In this document: positions 9,467 through 17,797 of the stretch, piece by piece
How the letters are laid out: each line of letters starts with the position of its first letter
Position numbering within the stretch: position 1 is the stretch's first letter
From: Gloeocapsopsis crepidinum LEGE 06123
Lineage (GTDB): Bacteria > Cyanobacteriota > Cyanobacteriia > Cyanobacteriales > Chroococcidiopsidaceae
Assembly: GCF_015207655.1 (NCBI RefSeq)
Contig: NZ_JADEWN010000012.1
Location: forward strand, 29,873 to 93,872
DNA length: 64,000 nucleotides
Direction of reading: 5' to 3'
Program-made: the position numbers and the translations under genes
Notes under the pieces: generated by a model
Database searches by the model: none
Told to the model about the DNA's origin: nothing
Seen by the model: only the letters and a program-made list of their open reading frames with translations

Positions 9467-9486
9467 GGTAGTACTCTATTACTACC
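9467..9486. promoter_or_regulatory. Perfect inverted repeat upstream of cp12
   Basis: GGTAGTA and TACTACC flank a six-base centre, making a 20-base perfect dyad 157 bases before the cp12 ATG. It could be an operator (for example for a LysR-type carbon regulator) or a leader hairpin. No factor can be named from sequence. Confidence 0.45.
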
Positions 9487-9501
9487 GTTGCTGATCCCTG
9501 T

Positions 9502-9522
9502 TTATAGAGTTATCCTCTATAA
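9502..9522. promoter_or_regulatory. Second perfect inverted repeat upstream of cp12
   Basis: TTATAGAG and CTCTATAA flank TTATC, giving an 8-base-pair stem only 16 bases after the first dyad. The pairing is exact. It may be part of the 5' untranslated region of cp12 or a binding site. Confidence 0.4.
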
Positions 9523-9642
9523 GGCGATCAATCTTTATTGAAGTGCAACGCTCGGGTTGTACGTTAGAAGTCCATAACGCACAAAACATAGAGCATTGTA
9601 AGTTTTCTATACTATTAAAAGACGACAGAAACAACAAAATCT

Positions 9643-9864
9643 ATGAGCAACATCCAAGAACAAATCGAACAAGAAAGAGAGCAAGCACGTTCTATCTGTG
9701 ACACCAGTGGTGCTAGTTCTGGTGAATGCGCTGCAGCCTGGGATGCTGTAGAAGAACTACAAGCAGAAGCCTCTCATCAGAAGCAAACTAAACCCAAAAA
9801 TTCTCTTGAACAATACTGTGATGAGAACCCAGAAGCTGCTGAATGCCGCATTTATGATGAATAA
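9643..9864 (+). CDS. cp12: Calvin cycle protein CP12
   Basis: CP12 is an intrinsically disordered redox switch that links GAPDH and phosphoribulokinase in an inactive complex in the dark. The 73-residue protein has both cysteine pairs (Cys19/Cys29 and Cys59/Cys68), the core AWDAVEELQAEA motif and the C-terminal ECRIYDE tail that enters the GAPDH active site. Length and motifs are canonical. It stands alone and is followed by a strong terminator. Confidence 0.97.
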   Translation: MSNIQEQIEQEREQARSICDTSGASSGECAAAWDAVEELQAEASHQKQTKPKNSLEQYCDENPEAAECRIYDE

Positions 9865-9915
9865 ATCATTAATCAAGCGTAGTTCTGTACAACGTGCATA
9901 ATGTACAATTCACAA

Positions 9916-9941
9916 GGACACTTGACAAAGTGTCCCTTTTT
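9916..9941 (+). terminator. Rho-independent terminator of cp12
   Basis: GGACACTT-GACA-AAGTGTCC is a perfect 8-base-pair stem followed by CTTTTT. It lies about 50 bases after the cp12 stop. Confidence 0.9.
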
Positions 9942-10065
9942 ATTATTTTTCTGAAATTAGATATCATAGCTATCTAATTGAAGATTAAAAAAACTGATTT
10001 GCTAAATCATTGTTTCTTATTACTGCATCGCAAAAGAATTTTTTACTGCCTAAATCATCTGAGTT

Positions 10066-10662
10066 ATGCAAAATGAAGTTTGGTTACGTCCCCTAGTTTG
10101 GATGGACTATCGTTTAGCCGTACTATTTACAGTTCTTGTTCCTTTGATATTGCTTGTATGGGCATTTGTCCAAAAAGCTGAAGCAATCCAACGCCTATTA
10201 ACTATTTATTGGCGTGTATCAAGCCTCCTCGCAATCACTGTTTACCTCCTAATTGCAGCAATACCAGTAGGATATATCTCAGGGACAATCGCTCGAGTTC
10301 TAATTCCTATTGCACTCTGGTTTTGGATAGATCTTAATGAAGAAATTGACGATCAACCAAGAGGAATATTAAAACTCACATTTAATTCTTGGCGCTGGGC
10401 TATGACTATATACAGTGTATTAGGAGCGATCGCTAGCATACCCTTTCTTCAATGTGCCTTTTCTAGAGAAGCCTTAGCTACTCCTTTGTGTACAATACTA
10501 AGAGAGCCACCTTTACTTTTCAGAGAATACTTTCATGCTAATTCCACGCCTCAATTCCTGGGCTTTTTAGGCGTAGTTGGTTTAATCTTTTACGTTATTT
10601 GCTTAAGCTATTTTGTGCTATTTAAACTAGGTAAACAAGGACGTTCTGCTTTACCGCAATAA
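10066..10662 (+). CDS. DUF3177 family membrane protein
   Basis: The 198-residue protein has about five hydrophobic segments (near residues 17-36, 50-72, 78-90, 112-130 and 160-188). It opens with the WLRPLVWMDYRLA motif that I associate with the cyanobacterial DUF3177 family. No catalytic motif is visible. It is probably an inner- or thylakoid-membrane protein of unknown function, and it sits alone between cp12 and a small conserved gene. Confidence 0.7.
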   Translation: MQNEVWLRPLVWMDYRLAVLFTVLVPLILLVWAFVQKAEAIQRLLTIYWRVSSLLAITVYLLIAAIPVGYISGTIARVLIPIALWFWIDLNEEIDDQPRGILKLTFNSWRWAMTIYSVLGAIASIPFLQCAFSREALATPLCTILREPPLLFREYFHANSTPQFLGFLGVVGLIFYVICLSYFVLFKLGKQGRSALPQ

Positions 10663-10717
10663 TGAGGGTTGAAGTTACTTCAAGCAGTGCAGAGGTGAAG
10701 AGAGTATTCTTGATTTT

Positions 10718-10813
10718 GGGAAACTAGGAGACTAGAAGTTATCAGTTCTAAATGAGAAGATTCAACTCAAAACTAGCCATTAACTACTCTTTTACTCGCT
10801 CCTAGTCCCTCAC
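10718..10813. repeat. Dispersed foldback repeat, copy B (short)
   Basis: The arms AACTAGGAGACTAGAAGTTA and CTCGCTCCTAGTCCCTCAC are imperfect inverted repeats with AACTCAAAACTAGCC between them. The element resembles copies A (3078-3220) and C (55208-55405) and begins 55 bases after the DUF3177 stop. Confidence 0.5.
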
Positions 10814-10848
10814 TTGTGAATTTTTCTAGCACGCAACACTTTCAAGTC

Positions 10849-11151
10849 ATGATGAATGATTCTGTAGAAAAGCGCTTAGAACAATATACTGCAAAGCGAC
10901 CTCAAGAAGTATTGATTGTAACAGCAGACATCTTTGGAGAAATAGACCAGATTGCAATATTTAAAGGTTTTTCTAGTTCATTAATGCGTGCAACAGCATT
11001 TGATCCAGAAATACCAGTGCTACCAGATGATGCCAAAATTCTTGCCATTGATAGAGTAGCAAGTCCCTATAATCCTCAATCACCAAATTATATCCAGCAA
11101 GGACTTACGTGGAACAGCATTCAATCACTTTTGTCAGAAGTTGGAGTTTAA
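10849..11151 (+). CDS. Conserved hypothetical protein, about 100 residues
   Basis: The protein (EKRLEQYTAKRPQEVLIVTA onward, with IFKGFSSSLMRATAFDPEIP and IDRVASPYNPQSPNYIQQGL) reads as a compact soluble domain. I recall similar uncharacterised proteins in many cyanobacteria but can give no function. A GTG at 10816 could add 11 residues, but those residues overlap the end of the dispersed repeat, so the ATG at 10849 is preferred. There are no transmembrane segments or cysteines. Confidence 0.65.
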   Translation: MMNDSVEKRLEQYTAKRPQEVLIVTADIFGEIDQIAIFKGFSSSLMRATAFDPEIPVLPDDAKILAIDRVASPYNPQSPNYIQQGLTWNSIQSLLSEVGV

Positions 11152-11771
11152 AGTCTTAGATTAGTAACTAGCATTAATTTATTAGTATCTAAGTTAATTA
11201 AACGCAGGGTAGCCGTCCTTGCTGTGAAGCGTGGGTAGATAAGATACTTCTATTAATTGATCGTACTTAGCACCAACTAAGGAAACAACAATTTAATACT
11301 GGAACAGTGCTAAATTATTTGTAAGAATTTCTTTTCATATTTTTTTTGCGTCACGTCATGATTTGCACGGCGGTATTTCCTTGGCGTGCTTTGTGGTTTC
11401 CCAGACAATCTTCCAACTTAAATAAGACTGCCACAGATACTTAACTGTTTCTTCATACGTATATCTATTTACGTATTTTTCTCAGTTTGCCCTTGACGAA
11501 ATCTTTGACTGCAAAAGTATAATTTATAACATATATTACTGAATTACGAAATACCTTACATCGTAGGTTGTAGTGTCTATAAACTAAACCATCACAGAAT
11601 TGTAAAGTATCTATAAAGAAATTGCGGATTATACTGAGGTGAAACAAATATTCATACAATAAATTCTTTATATCTATTTAATAAAGCGGCAATAACATTA
11701 AAACAATATTAAGCATCAGATTAGAAAATGATATTCTCCTAGCGTGAACTAGTTGTGTGAGGGGTAAAACT
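11152..11771. other. Long AT-rich gap upstream of glmM
   Basis: These 620 bases hold no convincing coding frame, tRNA or known riboswitch. A 64-codon minus-strand ORF at 11465-11659 has no ribosome-binding site or recognisable sequence and is rejected. The stretch 11205-11260 is more GC-rich than its surroundings and might be a small RNA, but I see no strong stem. The glmM promoter must lie here. Confidence 0.4.
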
Positions 11772-13238
11772 ATGGTCTCGTCTCCTATTAGCATTCAAAG
11801 TGTCACAGACACAGCATCTACTCAGTTAGCATCACTGCAAACAGCAGCAGACTATCAATCATCAGCGATCGCTCTCCCAAATTCTCCTTTATTTGGTACA
11901 GATGGTATCCGTGGAAAAGTTGGAGATTTACTCACTGCATCCTTAGCGTTGCAAGTGGGGTTTTGGGCTGGAGTTGTGCTGCGTCAAAATTCTCAGAACT
12001 TAGGATCAGTCATTGTCGGGCAGGATTCGCGTAACTCAAGCGATATGCTAGCGATGGCAGTTGCCTCTGGGTTAGCGTCTTCTGGGCTAGAAGTGTGGCA
12101 TTTGGGTTTGTGTCCCACGCCTTGTGTTGCCTACTTGACGAGTATCACCGATGCTGTGGGTGGAGTCATGATTTCTGCTAGCCACAATCCACCAGCAGAC
12201 AACGGCATTAAGTTTTTTGGTAGAGATGGCGCAAAATTACCTCAATCTTGGCAAACTGAAATCGAAGCAGGAGTACGCAGCCAGACGAACCTTTGCATCG
12301 GTCAAAATGCTTGGGGACGTTCTTATCTGCGTTCAGACTTAGTACAAAATTACACAGAATCACTCAAAAAACCTTTGCTACAAAATCGCGACTTTGCTGG
12401 AATGCGTATTGTACTGGATCTAGCATGGGGCGCTGCAGTAAACCTTGCACCTGCAGTATTTCAAGATTTAGGTGCTGAAGTCATTTGTTTACACGATCGC
12501 GCTGATGGCGATCGCATCAATGTCGAGTGTGGTTCTACTTGCTTAACATCTTTACAAGCCGCTGTGCGAGAACATCGTGCTACGCTGGGCTTTGCATTTG
12601 ATGGTGATGCAGATCGAGTTCTTGCTGTAGATGACAAAGGTAGACCTGTTGATGGAGATTACATTCTTTATCTGTGGGGTAAAGCTTTACAAACAAGGCA
12701 ACAACTCCCAGAGAACTTGATCATTTCCACAGTGATGGCAAATCTTGGCTTTGAGCGTGCTTGGGAAAAGATTGGTGGTAGAATGATTCGTACTCCAGTG
12801 GGCGATCAGTATGTGCAAGCAGAAATGGTAAGGACTGGAGGAATGTTAGGTGGTGAGCAGTCAGGACACATTCTCTGTCGTCACTACAGTATTACAGGTG
12901 ATGGATTGTTAACAGCTTTGCATATTGCGGCTTTAGTTCAGTATGCAGGAGTACCGCTGTCAGAAATGGTCAGTCAAAGCTTTGCGACTTATCCTCAGTT
13001 GTTACGCAATGTTCGTGTAGAAGACCGCGATCGCCGCATGAGTTGGAATCAGTGTACAGCGATACAGCAAGCGATCGCACGAGCCGAAGCTGCAATGGGC
13101 AACCAAGGACGAATTCTTGTCCGTGCCTCTGGTACTGAACCAGTGATTCGCGTCATGGTCGAAGCTGCTAGTGCCGATTTAACTCAATATTGGACAGAAA
13201 ACCTAGTACTTGCAGTTCAACAATACCTCAATAACTAA
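11772..13238 (+). CDS. glmM: Phosphoglucosamine mutase
   Basis: GlmM converts glucosamine-6-phosphate to glucosamine-1-phosphate for UDP-GlcNAc synthesis. From the ATG at 11772 it has 488 residues, with [13 protein letters not shown] near residue 39, the phosphoserine loop [11 protein letters not shown] (Ser137), the metal-binding loop [22 protein letters not shown] and the phosphate-binding [12 protein letters not shown]. The upstream GTG at 11757 lies in GAGGGG, which is the ribosome-binding site for 11772. The roughly 38-residue N-terminal extension is a common cyanobacterial trait. Confidence 0.93.
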   Translation: MVSSPISIQSVTDTASTQLASLQTAADYQSSAIALPNSPLFGTDGIRGKVGDLLTASLALQVGFWAGVVLRQNSQNLGSVIVGQDSRNSSDMLAMAVASGLASSGLEVWHLGLCPTPCVAYLTSITDAVGGVMISASHNPPADNGIKFFGRDGAKLPQSWQTEIEAGVRSQTNLCIGQNAWGRSYLRSDLVQNYTESLKKPLLQNRDFAGMRIVLDLAWGAAVNLAPAVFQDLGAEVICLHDRADGDRINVECGSTCLTSLQAAVREHRATLGFAFDGDADRVLAVDDKGRPVDGDYILYLWGKALQTRQQLPENLIISTVMANLGFERAWEKIGGRMIRTPVGDQYVQAEMVRTGGMLGGEQSGHILCRHYSITGDGLLTALHIAALVQYAGVPLSEMVSQSFATYPQLLRNVRVEDRDRRMSWNQCTAIQQAIARAEAAMGNQGRILVRASGTEPVIRVMVEAASADLTQYWTENLVLAVQQYLNN

Positions 13239-13275
13239 ATCTGTAGACTGAATTACCAAACCTAAAATTTTGTTG

Positions 13276-13311
13276 AAAACCGCTAAACTCCGACCGGAGA
13301 ACTGGGGTTTT
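13276..13311 (+). terminator. Possible terminator after glmM
   Basis: An inner CTCC-GACC-GGAG hairpin lies inside an outer AAAACC/GGTTTT pairing, 38 bases after the glmM stop. The uridine run is only four bases, so termination is uncertain. Confidence 0.45.
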
Positions 13312-13367
13312 ATGTCATGATCGCAAAGTAAACGAGTTAAAGACTTTCAGAGCATAGGAAACGAGTT

Positions 13368-14006
13368 ATGGCTCTTCGACTAGGTGACACAGTACCAAAC
13401 TTTAAGCAGGCTTCTACCGCAGGAGAAATCGATTTTTACGAGTGGGCAGGCGATAGCTGGGTGATTTTATTTTCTCACCCTAAAGACTTTACCCCAGTTT
13501 GCACCACAGAACTTGGTGAAGTTGCTCGTCTCAAACCAGAGTTTGACAAACGCAATGTCAAAGCACTAGCCCTTAGTGTTGATGATGTAGATTCTCACAA
13601 AGGTTGGGTTGGAGATATTGAAGAAACTCAAAGCGTTGGTCTGAATTACCCCATCTTGGCAGATCCCGACAAAAAGGTTTCTGACCTGTATGACATGATT
13701 CACCCCAATGCCAACGATACTCTGACAGTACGCTCAGTGTTCATCATTGACCCAAACAAAAAACTGCGTCTCAACTTTACTTACCCTGCCAGTACTGGAC
13801 GCAATTTTGATGAAATTTTACGCGTCATAGATTCACTGCAACTTACAGATAACTACAGCGTGGCTACCCCAGCAAACTGGAAAGATGGCGATGACTGCGT
13901 TATCGTTCCTTCTATCAAAGACCCAGAAGAAATCAAGCAAAAATTCCCCAAAGGTCATACCGAACTTAAACCTTACTTACGGATGACTCCTCAACCCAAT
14001 AAATAA
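13368..14006 (+). CDS. 1-Cys peroxiredoxin (Prx6 family)
   Basis: The 212-residue protein reduces hydrogen and alkyl peroxides with a single peroxidatic cysteine, Cys45 in DFTPVCTTELG. The Prx6-type C-terminal domain (ATPANWKDGDDCVIVPSIKD, then FPKGHTELKPYLRMT) distinguishes it from BCP/PrxQ. No resolving cysteine is present in the usual place; the only other cysteine is in DDCVIV. It has its own strong terminator and is probably a monocistronic stress gene. Confidence 0.95.
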   Translation: MALRLGDTVPNFKQASTAGEIDFYEWAGDSWVILFSHPKDFTPVCTTELGEVARLKPEFDKRNVKALALSVDDVDSHKGWVGDIEETQSVGLNYPILADPDKKVSDLYDMIHPNANDTLTVRSVFIIDPNKKLRLNFTYPASTGRNFDEILRVIDSLQLTDNYSVATPANWKDGDDCVIVPSIKDPEEIKQKFPKGHTELKPYLRMTPQPNK

Positions 14007-14027
14007 TTTAATCTTGTGAGTGATTCT

Positions 14028-14053
14028 GGTGGGCTTGTACCCACCTTTTTTTT
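14028..14053 (+). terminator. Rho-independent terminator after 1-Cys peroxiredoxin gene
   Basis: GGTGGG-CTTGTA-CCCACC is a perfect GC-rich stem followed by eight T residues. It begins 22 bases after the stop codon. Confidence 0.93.
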
Positions 14054-14086
14054 AAGGTTTATAGACTTCCTGCATGAATCACAGAT

Positions 14087-14205
14087 GCCCTACGACTAAA
14101 GTCGGGGCTATCCAGGCAAAGTGTACCTTCGTACACTTAAACAAAACTTTTACTAATGAGTCCACCTCAGCAAATTTTAGTTTAGATGGCAGCGAATGAA
14201 TTCGC
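14087..14205. repeat. REP-like paired hairpin repeat, copy 2
   Basis: This element contains CTACGACTAAAGTCGGGGCT, the perfect hairpin AAGTGTAC-CTTC-GTACACTT (14119-14138), GAGTCCACCT and, at 14192-14205, the same GCGAATGAATTCGC palindrome as copy 1. Relative to copy 1 the modules are inverted. A TAGCTAATTGCC-type repeat follows at about 14219-14245. Together with the terminator it fills the gap before cysK. Confidence 0.6.
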
Positions 14206-14316
14206 ACTCGTATTTATGCTAACGGCTAATAGCTAATTGCCAATCGCTATGCAAAAAGGCAGTATGAGAAAATAGACTGTGAGTAGTAATGTCAGAAAGA
14301 CTGGAATTAAATCGCA

Positions 14317-15291
14317 GTGGATATTAAAAATGGTTTTGTAGATACCGTTGGTAACACACCATTAATTCGGTTAAAGCGCTTCAGTGAAGAAACAGGGTGT
14401 GAGATCCTTGGTAAAGCAGAGTTTCTCAATCCTGGTGGTTCTGTCAAAGATCGAGCAGCACTTTACATTATCAAAGATGCAGAAGAAAAAGGATTGCTCA
14501 AACCTGGTGGTACTGTCGTAGAAGGAACTGCTGGCAATACTGGTATTGGTTTAGCCCATATATGCAACGCCAAAGGCTACAAATGTCTAATTGTGATTCC
14601 TGAAACCCAATCACAAGAGAAAATGGATGCTTTGAGAACTTTGGGTGCCCAAGTGCGTCCAGTACCAGCCGTGCCCTACAAAGATCCAAATAATTACGTC
14701 AAACTCTCTGGTAGAATTGCCTCAGAGATGGAAAATGCTATCTGGGCAAATCAGTTTGATAATTTAGCAAACCGTCAAGCTCATTACGAAACTACAGGAT
14801 TTGAGATTTGGCAGCAAACCGATGGTCAGGTCGATGCTTGGATAACTTCTACTGGCACTGGTGGGACTTTAGCTGGTGTTGCAATGTTCCTCAAAGAGAA
14901 AAACCCAGCAGTTAAAACTGTTTTAGCCGATCCTATGGGCAGTGCGCTATACAGTTACATTAAAACTGGTGAAACTAAAAGTGAAGGTAGTTCGATTACC
15001 GAGGGCATTGGGAACAGTCGTGTAACTGCCAATATGGAAGGTGCGCCGATTGACGACGCTATTAGAATTGAAGATCCTGAGTGTATCCGTGTTGTTTATC
15101 GATTACTGCGTGAAGAAGGAATCTTTGTCGGCGGTTCTTCTGGAATTAATGTGGCAGCAGCAGTCACCCTTGCTAAACAAATGGGTCCAGGACACACGAT
15201 TGTGACAATTCTCTGTGATAGTGGAGGGCGTTATCAATCACGACTTTTTAACCAAGAATGGCTGGCAACAAAAGGGCTATCGCCCAATTGA
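14317..15291 (+). CDS. cysK: Cysteine synthase A (O-acetylserine sulfhydrylase)
   Basis: CysK makes cysteine from O-acetylserine and sulfide. In this 324-residue protein the PLP lysine is K44 (NPGGSVKDRAALY), EGTAGNTGIGLA is the substrate loop and TSTGTGGTLAGV binds the PLP phosphate. VGGSSGINVAAA near the C-terminus completes the fold. The start is GTG. The AALYIIKDAEEKG wording is typical of one of two paralogous cyanobacterial cysteine synthases, so isoform naming is uncertain. Confidence 0.93.
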   Translation: MDIKNGFVDTVGNTPLIRLKRFSEETGCEILGKAEFLNPGGSVKDRAALYIIKDAEEKGLLKPGGTVVEGTAGNTGIGLAHICNAKGYKCLIVIPETQSQEKMDALRTLGAQVRPVPAVPYKDPNNYVKLSGRIASEMENAIWANQFDNLANRQAHYETTGFEIWQQTDGQVDAWITSTGTGGTLAGVAMFLKEKNPAVKTVLADPMGSALYSYIKTGETKSEGSSITEGIGNSRVTANMEGAPIDDAIRIEDPECIRVVYRLLREEGIFVGGSSGINVAAAVTLAKQMGPGHTIVTILCDSGGRYQSRLFNQEWLATKGLSPN

Positions 15292-15356
15292 ATTAGCCGC
15301 CCAAGCATAACAATCACATCGTTATCCCTTTCCCTCATGACAACGCTTGAGTATTG

Positions 15357-15674
15357 ATGTCGAACACATTTTTTAACAGGCGATCGCACTCTCAACAAGA
15401 CAATCTTTCCAGATGCGTCATGGTGTGCCAAAATCGCACTTGTCGTAAACAAGGCGCGGCAAAAGTACTTGCTGCTTTTCAATCTCATCCAGTTGCAGGG
15501 ATTGATATTGTCAGCAGTAACTGCCTAGGACAGTGCGGTAATGGTCCTATGGTACTAGTGTTACCAGAACAAATTTGGTATAGTCGCGTTCAACCTGCTG
15601 AAGTACCAGCAGTAGTAAAAAGACATCTTCTTGGCGGATGTCCTGTAGCAGCAATGCTTTACTCACCTCGATAG
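15357..15674 (+). CDS. 2Fe-2S (thioredoxin-like) ferredoxin domain protein
   Basis: The 105-residue protein has Cys20, Cys24 and Cys29 in CVMVCQNRTCRKQGA, and Cys56 and Cys60 in SSNCLGQCGNGPMV. This is the pattern of the thioredoxin-fold 2Fe-2S ferredoxins also found at the N-terminus of NuoE/HoxE. Partners are unknown. The ATG at 15357 is used; a TTG directly upstream is also possible. Its 3' end overlaps the convergent ygfZ gene by 16 bases, and YgfZ family members also act in iron-sulfur enzyme maintenance. Confidence 0.85.
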   Translation: MSNTFFNRRSHSQQDNLSRCVMVCQNRTCRKQGAAKVLAAFQSHPVAGIDIVSSNCLGQCGNGPMVLVLPEQIWYSRVQPAEVPAVVKRHLLGGCPVAAMLYSPR

Positions 15675-16723
15675 TATTCATGAGTAAGAAAGGGAACATC
15701 CACTACTTCTCCGACAATATCTCCTACTTTTACCTCTAAACCAAGTCCGCCTGCTTTGTTGCGGATGTAACCTAATCCAAAGTAACCTTTCTCAGTAGCA
15801 GTACAACTAGTAAGCTTGCCAACTTTTTCGTCTCCTACTGTAATGACACTTCCAGGTTCTACCTGCGAATCGAGACGAATACCCCACAGATGTTGTTTGA
15901 CTCCTTTGTATGTGTTGAGACGGGCAATAGTTTCTTGTCCGATGTAGCATCCTTTATCGAAGGAAATAGAGTGCCATAATCCTGCTTCTAAAGGGTTGTA
16001 GTCTTCGGTAAGTTCTTTTTCTGGTGTTGGGCGACCTTGGAGAATGCGTAGCTGTTCCCAAACGCGATCGCCTATCGGTTTTACTTCTGCTTGCATAATG
16101 CTGTTCCATACATTTGCCGCAGCTTCAACAGGAATAATCAATGTGTACCCTGGTAACGCCAAACCACTACCGACTGCAATGCGCACTTCACTTTCTGCAA
16201 ACTTCACAACTTGATGATGTGCATACGGCTGATTGATAATTGCACTTGCTCCCAATTGCTCTAAAACTGCATCACTTTTTGGTCCAATCAAACTAAATGT
16301 CGCTGTTGCATCTGTGATATCTGTTAACTGCACTTTATCAGCAAAAAAGATATAGCGATCTAACCAGTCAATCAGAAACTCGCGGCGATTGGGTGAAACA
16401 AGTAACAAAACTGCATCTTCACCAACATAAGCTGTGACTAAATCAATTGTCCGCGCAGTAGAAGTGATAAAAACAGTATCGCAGCCTTGTCCTGGTTTGA
16501 GTTGCTGAAAATTATTAGTACTTTGGTTATGCAAAAACCGCAGGCGTTCTTCATCACTGACTTGAATTCGTCCCCAGTGTGAGCGATCGCATAAAACAAC
16601 CTCCTCTTGAGAAGCCTGCAGTGCAGCTGCATCATCGCCAAAACTTACTGGAACATCACGATCTTGCGTGCTTTCAGCAAACTTTGCTCCAGTATGAAGC
16701 TGAATATTTCGCAGTTGCTGCAT
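15659..16723 (-). CDS. ygfZ: Folate-binding protein YgfZ/GcvT-like
   Basis: The 354-residue protein has the diagnostic KGCYIGQE motif (residues 257-264) with the conserved cysteine, and RLRFLHNQSTNNFQQL near residue 61. YgfZ uses a folate cofactor to help make or repair certain Fe-S enzymes. It lacks the surrounding gcv genes expected for glycine-cleavage GcvT. It converges with the 2Fe-2S protein gene, and the next gene upstream on its own strand is a conserved hypothetical. Confidence 0.93.
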   Translation of the reverse strand: MQQLRNIQLHTGAKFAESTQDRDVPVSFGDDAAALQASQEEVVLCDRSHWGRIQVSDEERLRFLHNQSTNNFQQLKPGQGCDTVFITSTARTIDLVTAYVGEDAVLLLVSPNRREFLIDWLDRYIFFADKVQLTDITDATATFSLIGPKSDAVLEQLGASAIINQPYAHHQVVKFAESEVRIAVGSGLALPGYTLIIPVEAAANVWNSIMQAEVKPIGDRVWEQLRILQGRPTPEKELTEDYNPLEAGLWHSISFDKGCYIGQETIARLNTYKGVKQHLWGIRLDSQVEPGSVITVGDEKVGKLTSCTATEKGYFGLGYIRNKAGGLGLEVKVGDIVGEVVDVPFLTHEYYRGE

Positions 16724-16751
16724 AAAATTTACCTTTCTACTATTAGCTTAT

Positions 16752-17255
16752 TTATACATCTGGCAGGTTAGCAAACAACTGCGCAACTAACTCTCCTGCT
16801 TTTTCATCTAACTGTTGCCAGTCGATATCGCCAGTTTCATCAATCAGACTCGTATCAATTTTAATGTCGTTTGAATGTGTTGTACCTGATGGGTCGTAGC
16901 TACAAAAGCAAATTTGATAACACAGTTCCCATAAATTCACCTCAACTTCTGGTACACCCTGATGATGTAAGCACAAGTGATATTCTGGCTGTGGTGTTGG
17001 TAAATGAATTAATCTTTGTTCTATCTCTGTCACTTGGTCTGGAGAAGCAGTATCCAAGTAGTGTACGAGTTGTGTTACAGTTCCTTTTACTTCTTCTGTT
17101 GTGCCTTCAGGCCAAACCATAACGTCTTTGTATGTTCCCCGCCATTTCGACGCTTCAAGTTGCTTACCAATATGATCAATAACTCGAATGAACGCTGGTT
17201 GCATTAATATTTCAGCTTGCTGCCAAGCCAGAGGATCTGTAATTTTGGGTAGCAT
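16752..17255 (-). CDS. Conserved hypothetical protein upstream of ygfZ
   Basis: The protein of about 167 residues reads MLPKITDPLAWQQAEILMQP and later GKQLEASKWRGTYKDVMVWP and YHLCLHHQGVPEVEVNLWEL. It is soluble, acidic and without signal or membrane segments. I do not recognise a characterised family, though the sequence looks like a conserved cyanobacterial protein. An ATG at 17282 would add nine residues; neither start has a clear Shine-Dalgarno. The 28-base gap to ygfZ suggests cotranscription. Confidence 0.6.
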   Translation of the reverse strand: MLPKITDPLAWQQAEILMQPAFIRVIDHIGKQLEASKWRGTYKDVMVWPEGTTEEVKGTVTQLVHYLDTASPDQVTEIEQRLIHLPTPQPEYHLCLHHQGVPEVEVNLWELCYQICFCSYDPSGTTHSNDIKIDTSLIDETGDIDWQQLDEKAGELVAQLFANLPDV

Positions 17256-17797
17256 AAGATGATTCTGTAGGACTAAATGCAATAAAGCACAAGAGCTTTT
17301 CTGTATTCTTACAAAAATTTTGTTGGCTTTGCGATCGCCTTATACTGGTATAAATTAGTATTTGATACTACTGAAGAACGTTTATAAGTATCGATAGTAT
17401 AAACTCGCTCTTCATTATTCATGTTTTAGCATGTATTTTTAGCTACCACCACTTTTAATACTAGTAAAGTTTCCTAATAAACTGCATGGCAAAAAAACTA
17501 TGTCCTACGATAGGATACAAGGTTAGAAAATGCCATATAATAATTTTTAAGTATAGAGTTAAGTAAAAAATCTAAAGTATTTAAAATACTCGTTTTTAAT
17601 TACTATATTAATTATTAAAAATAGGTCAAATTTTAATAATCTCGTTTACGTAGTAGTTAATAAATTGTTCTTAATAAGAAATTGCCTAAACGGCAGTAGT
17701 ATATTAGATTAGACAGCCCTGACTTTATTAATACCTTTCCTTTCAAAAAAATATATAAAGCAAAATTTCTTATTTTTGTGCAGATTTCAAACATTTT
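17256..17797. other. AT-rich divergent region upstream of the NACHT gene
   Basis: These roughly 540 bases are markedly AT-rich. At 17341-17396 they contain three dyads: TATAC-TG-GTATA (17341-17352), TAGTAT-TTG-ATACTA (17356-17370) and TATCGATA (17389-17396). No ORF, tRNA or transposon end is visible. The dyads could be operators between the divergent genes. Confidence 0.45.

Larger units (their letters stand above)
9170..9642. other. Intergenic region upstream of cp12
   Basis: This 473-base gap separates the divergent SAM hydrolase gene from cp12. It carries two perfect dyads (9467-9486 and 9502-9522), listed separately, and otherwise nothing recognisable. It must contain the cp12 promoter, which is often redox- or carbon-regulated in cyanobacteria. 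Confidence 0.5.

Noticed and set aside
11465..11659. 64-codon minus-strand ORF before glmM
   Set aside because: AT-rich chance frame with aromatic-rich composition and no ribosome-binding site.
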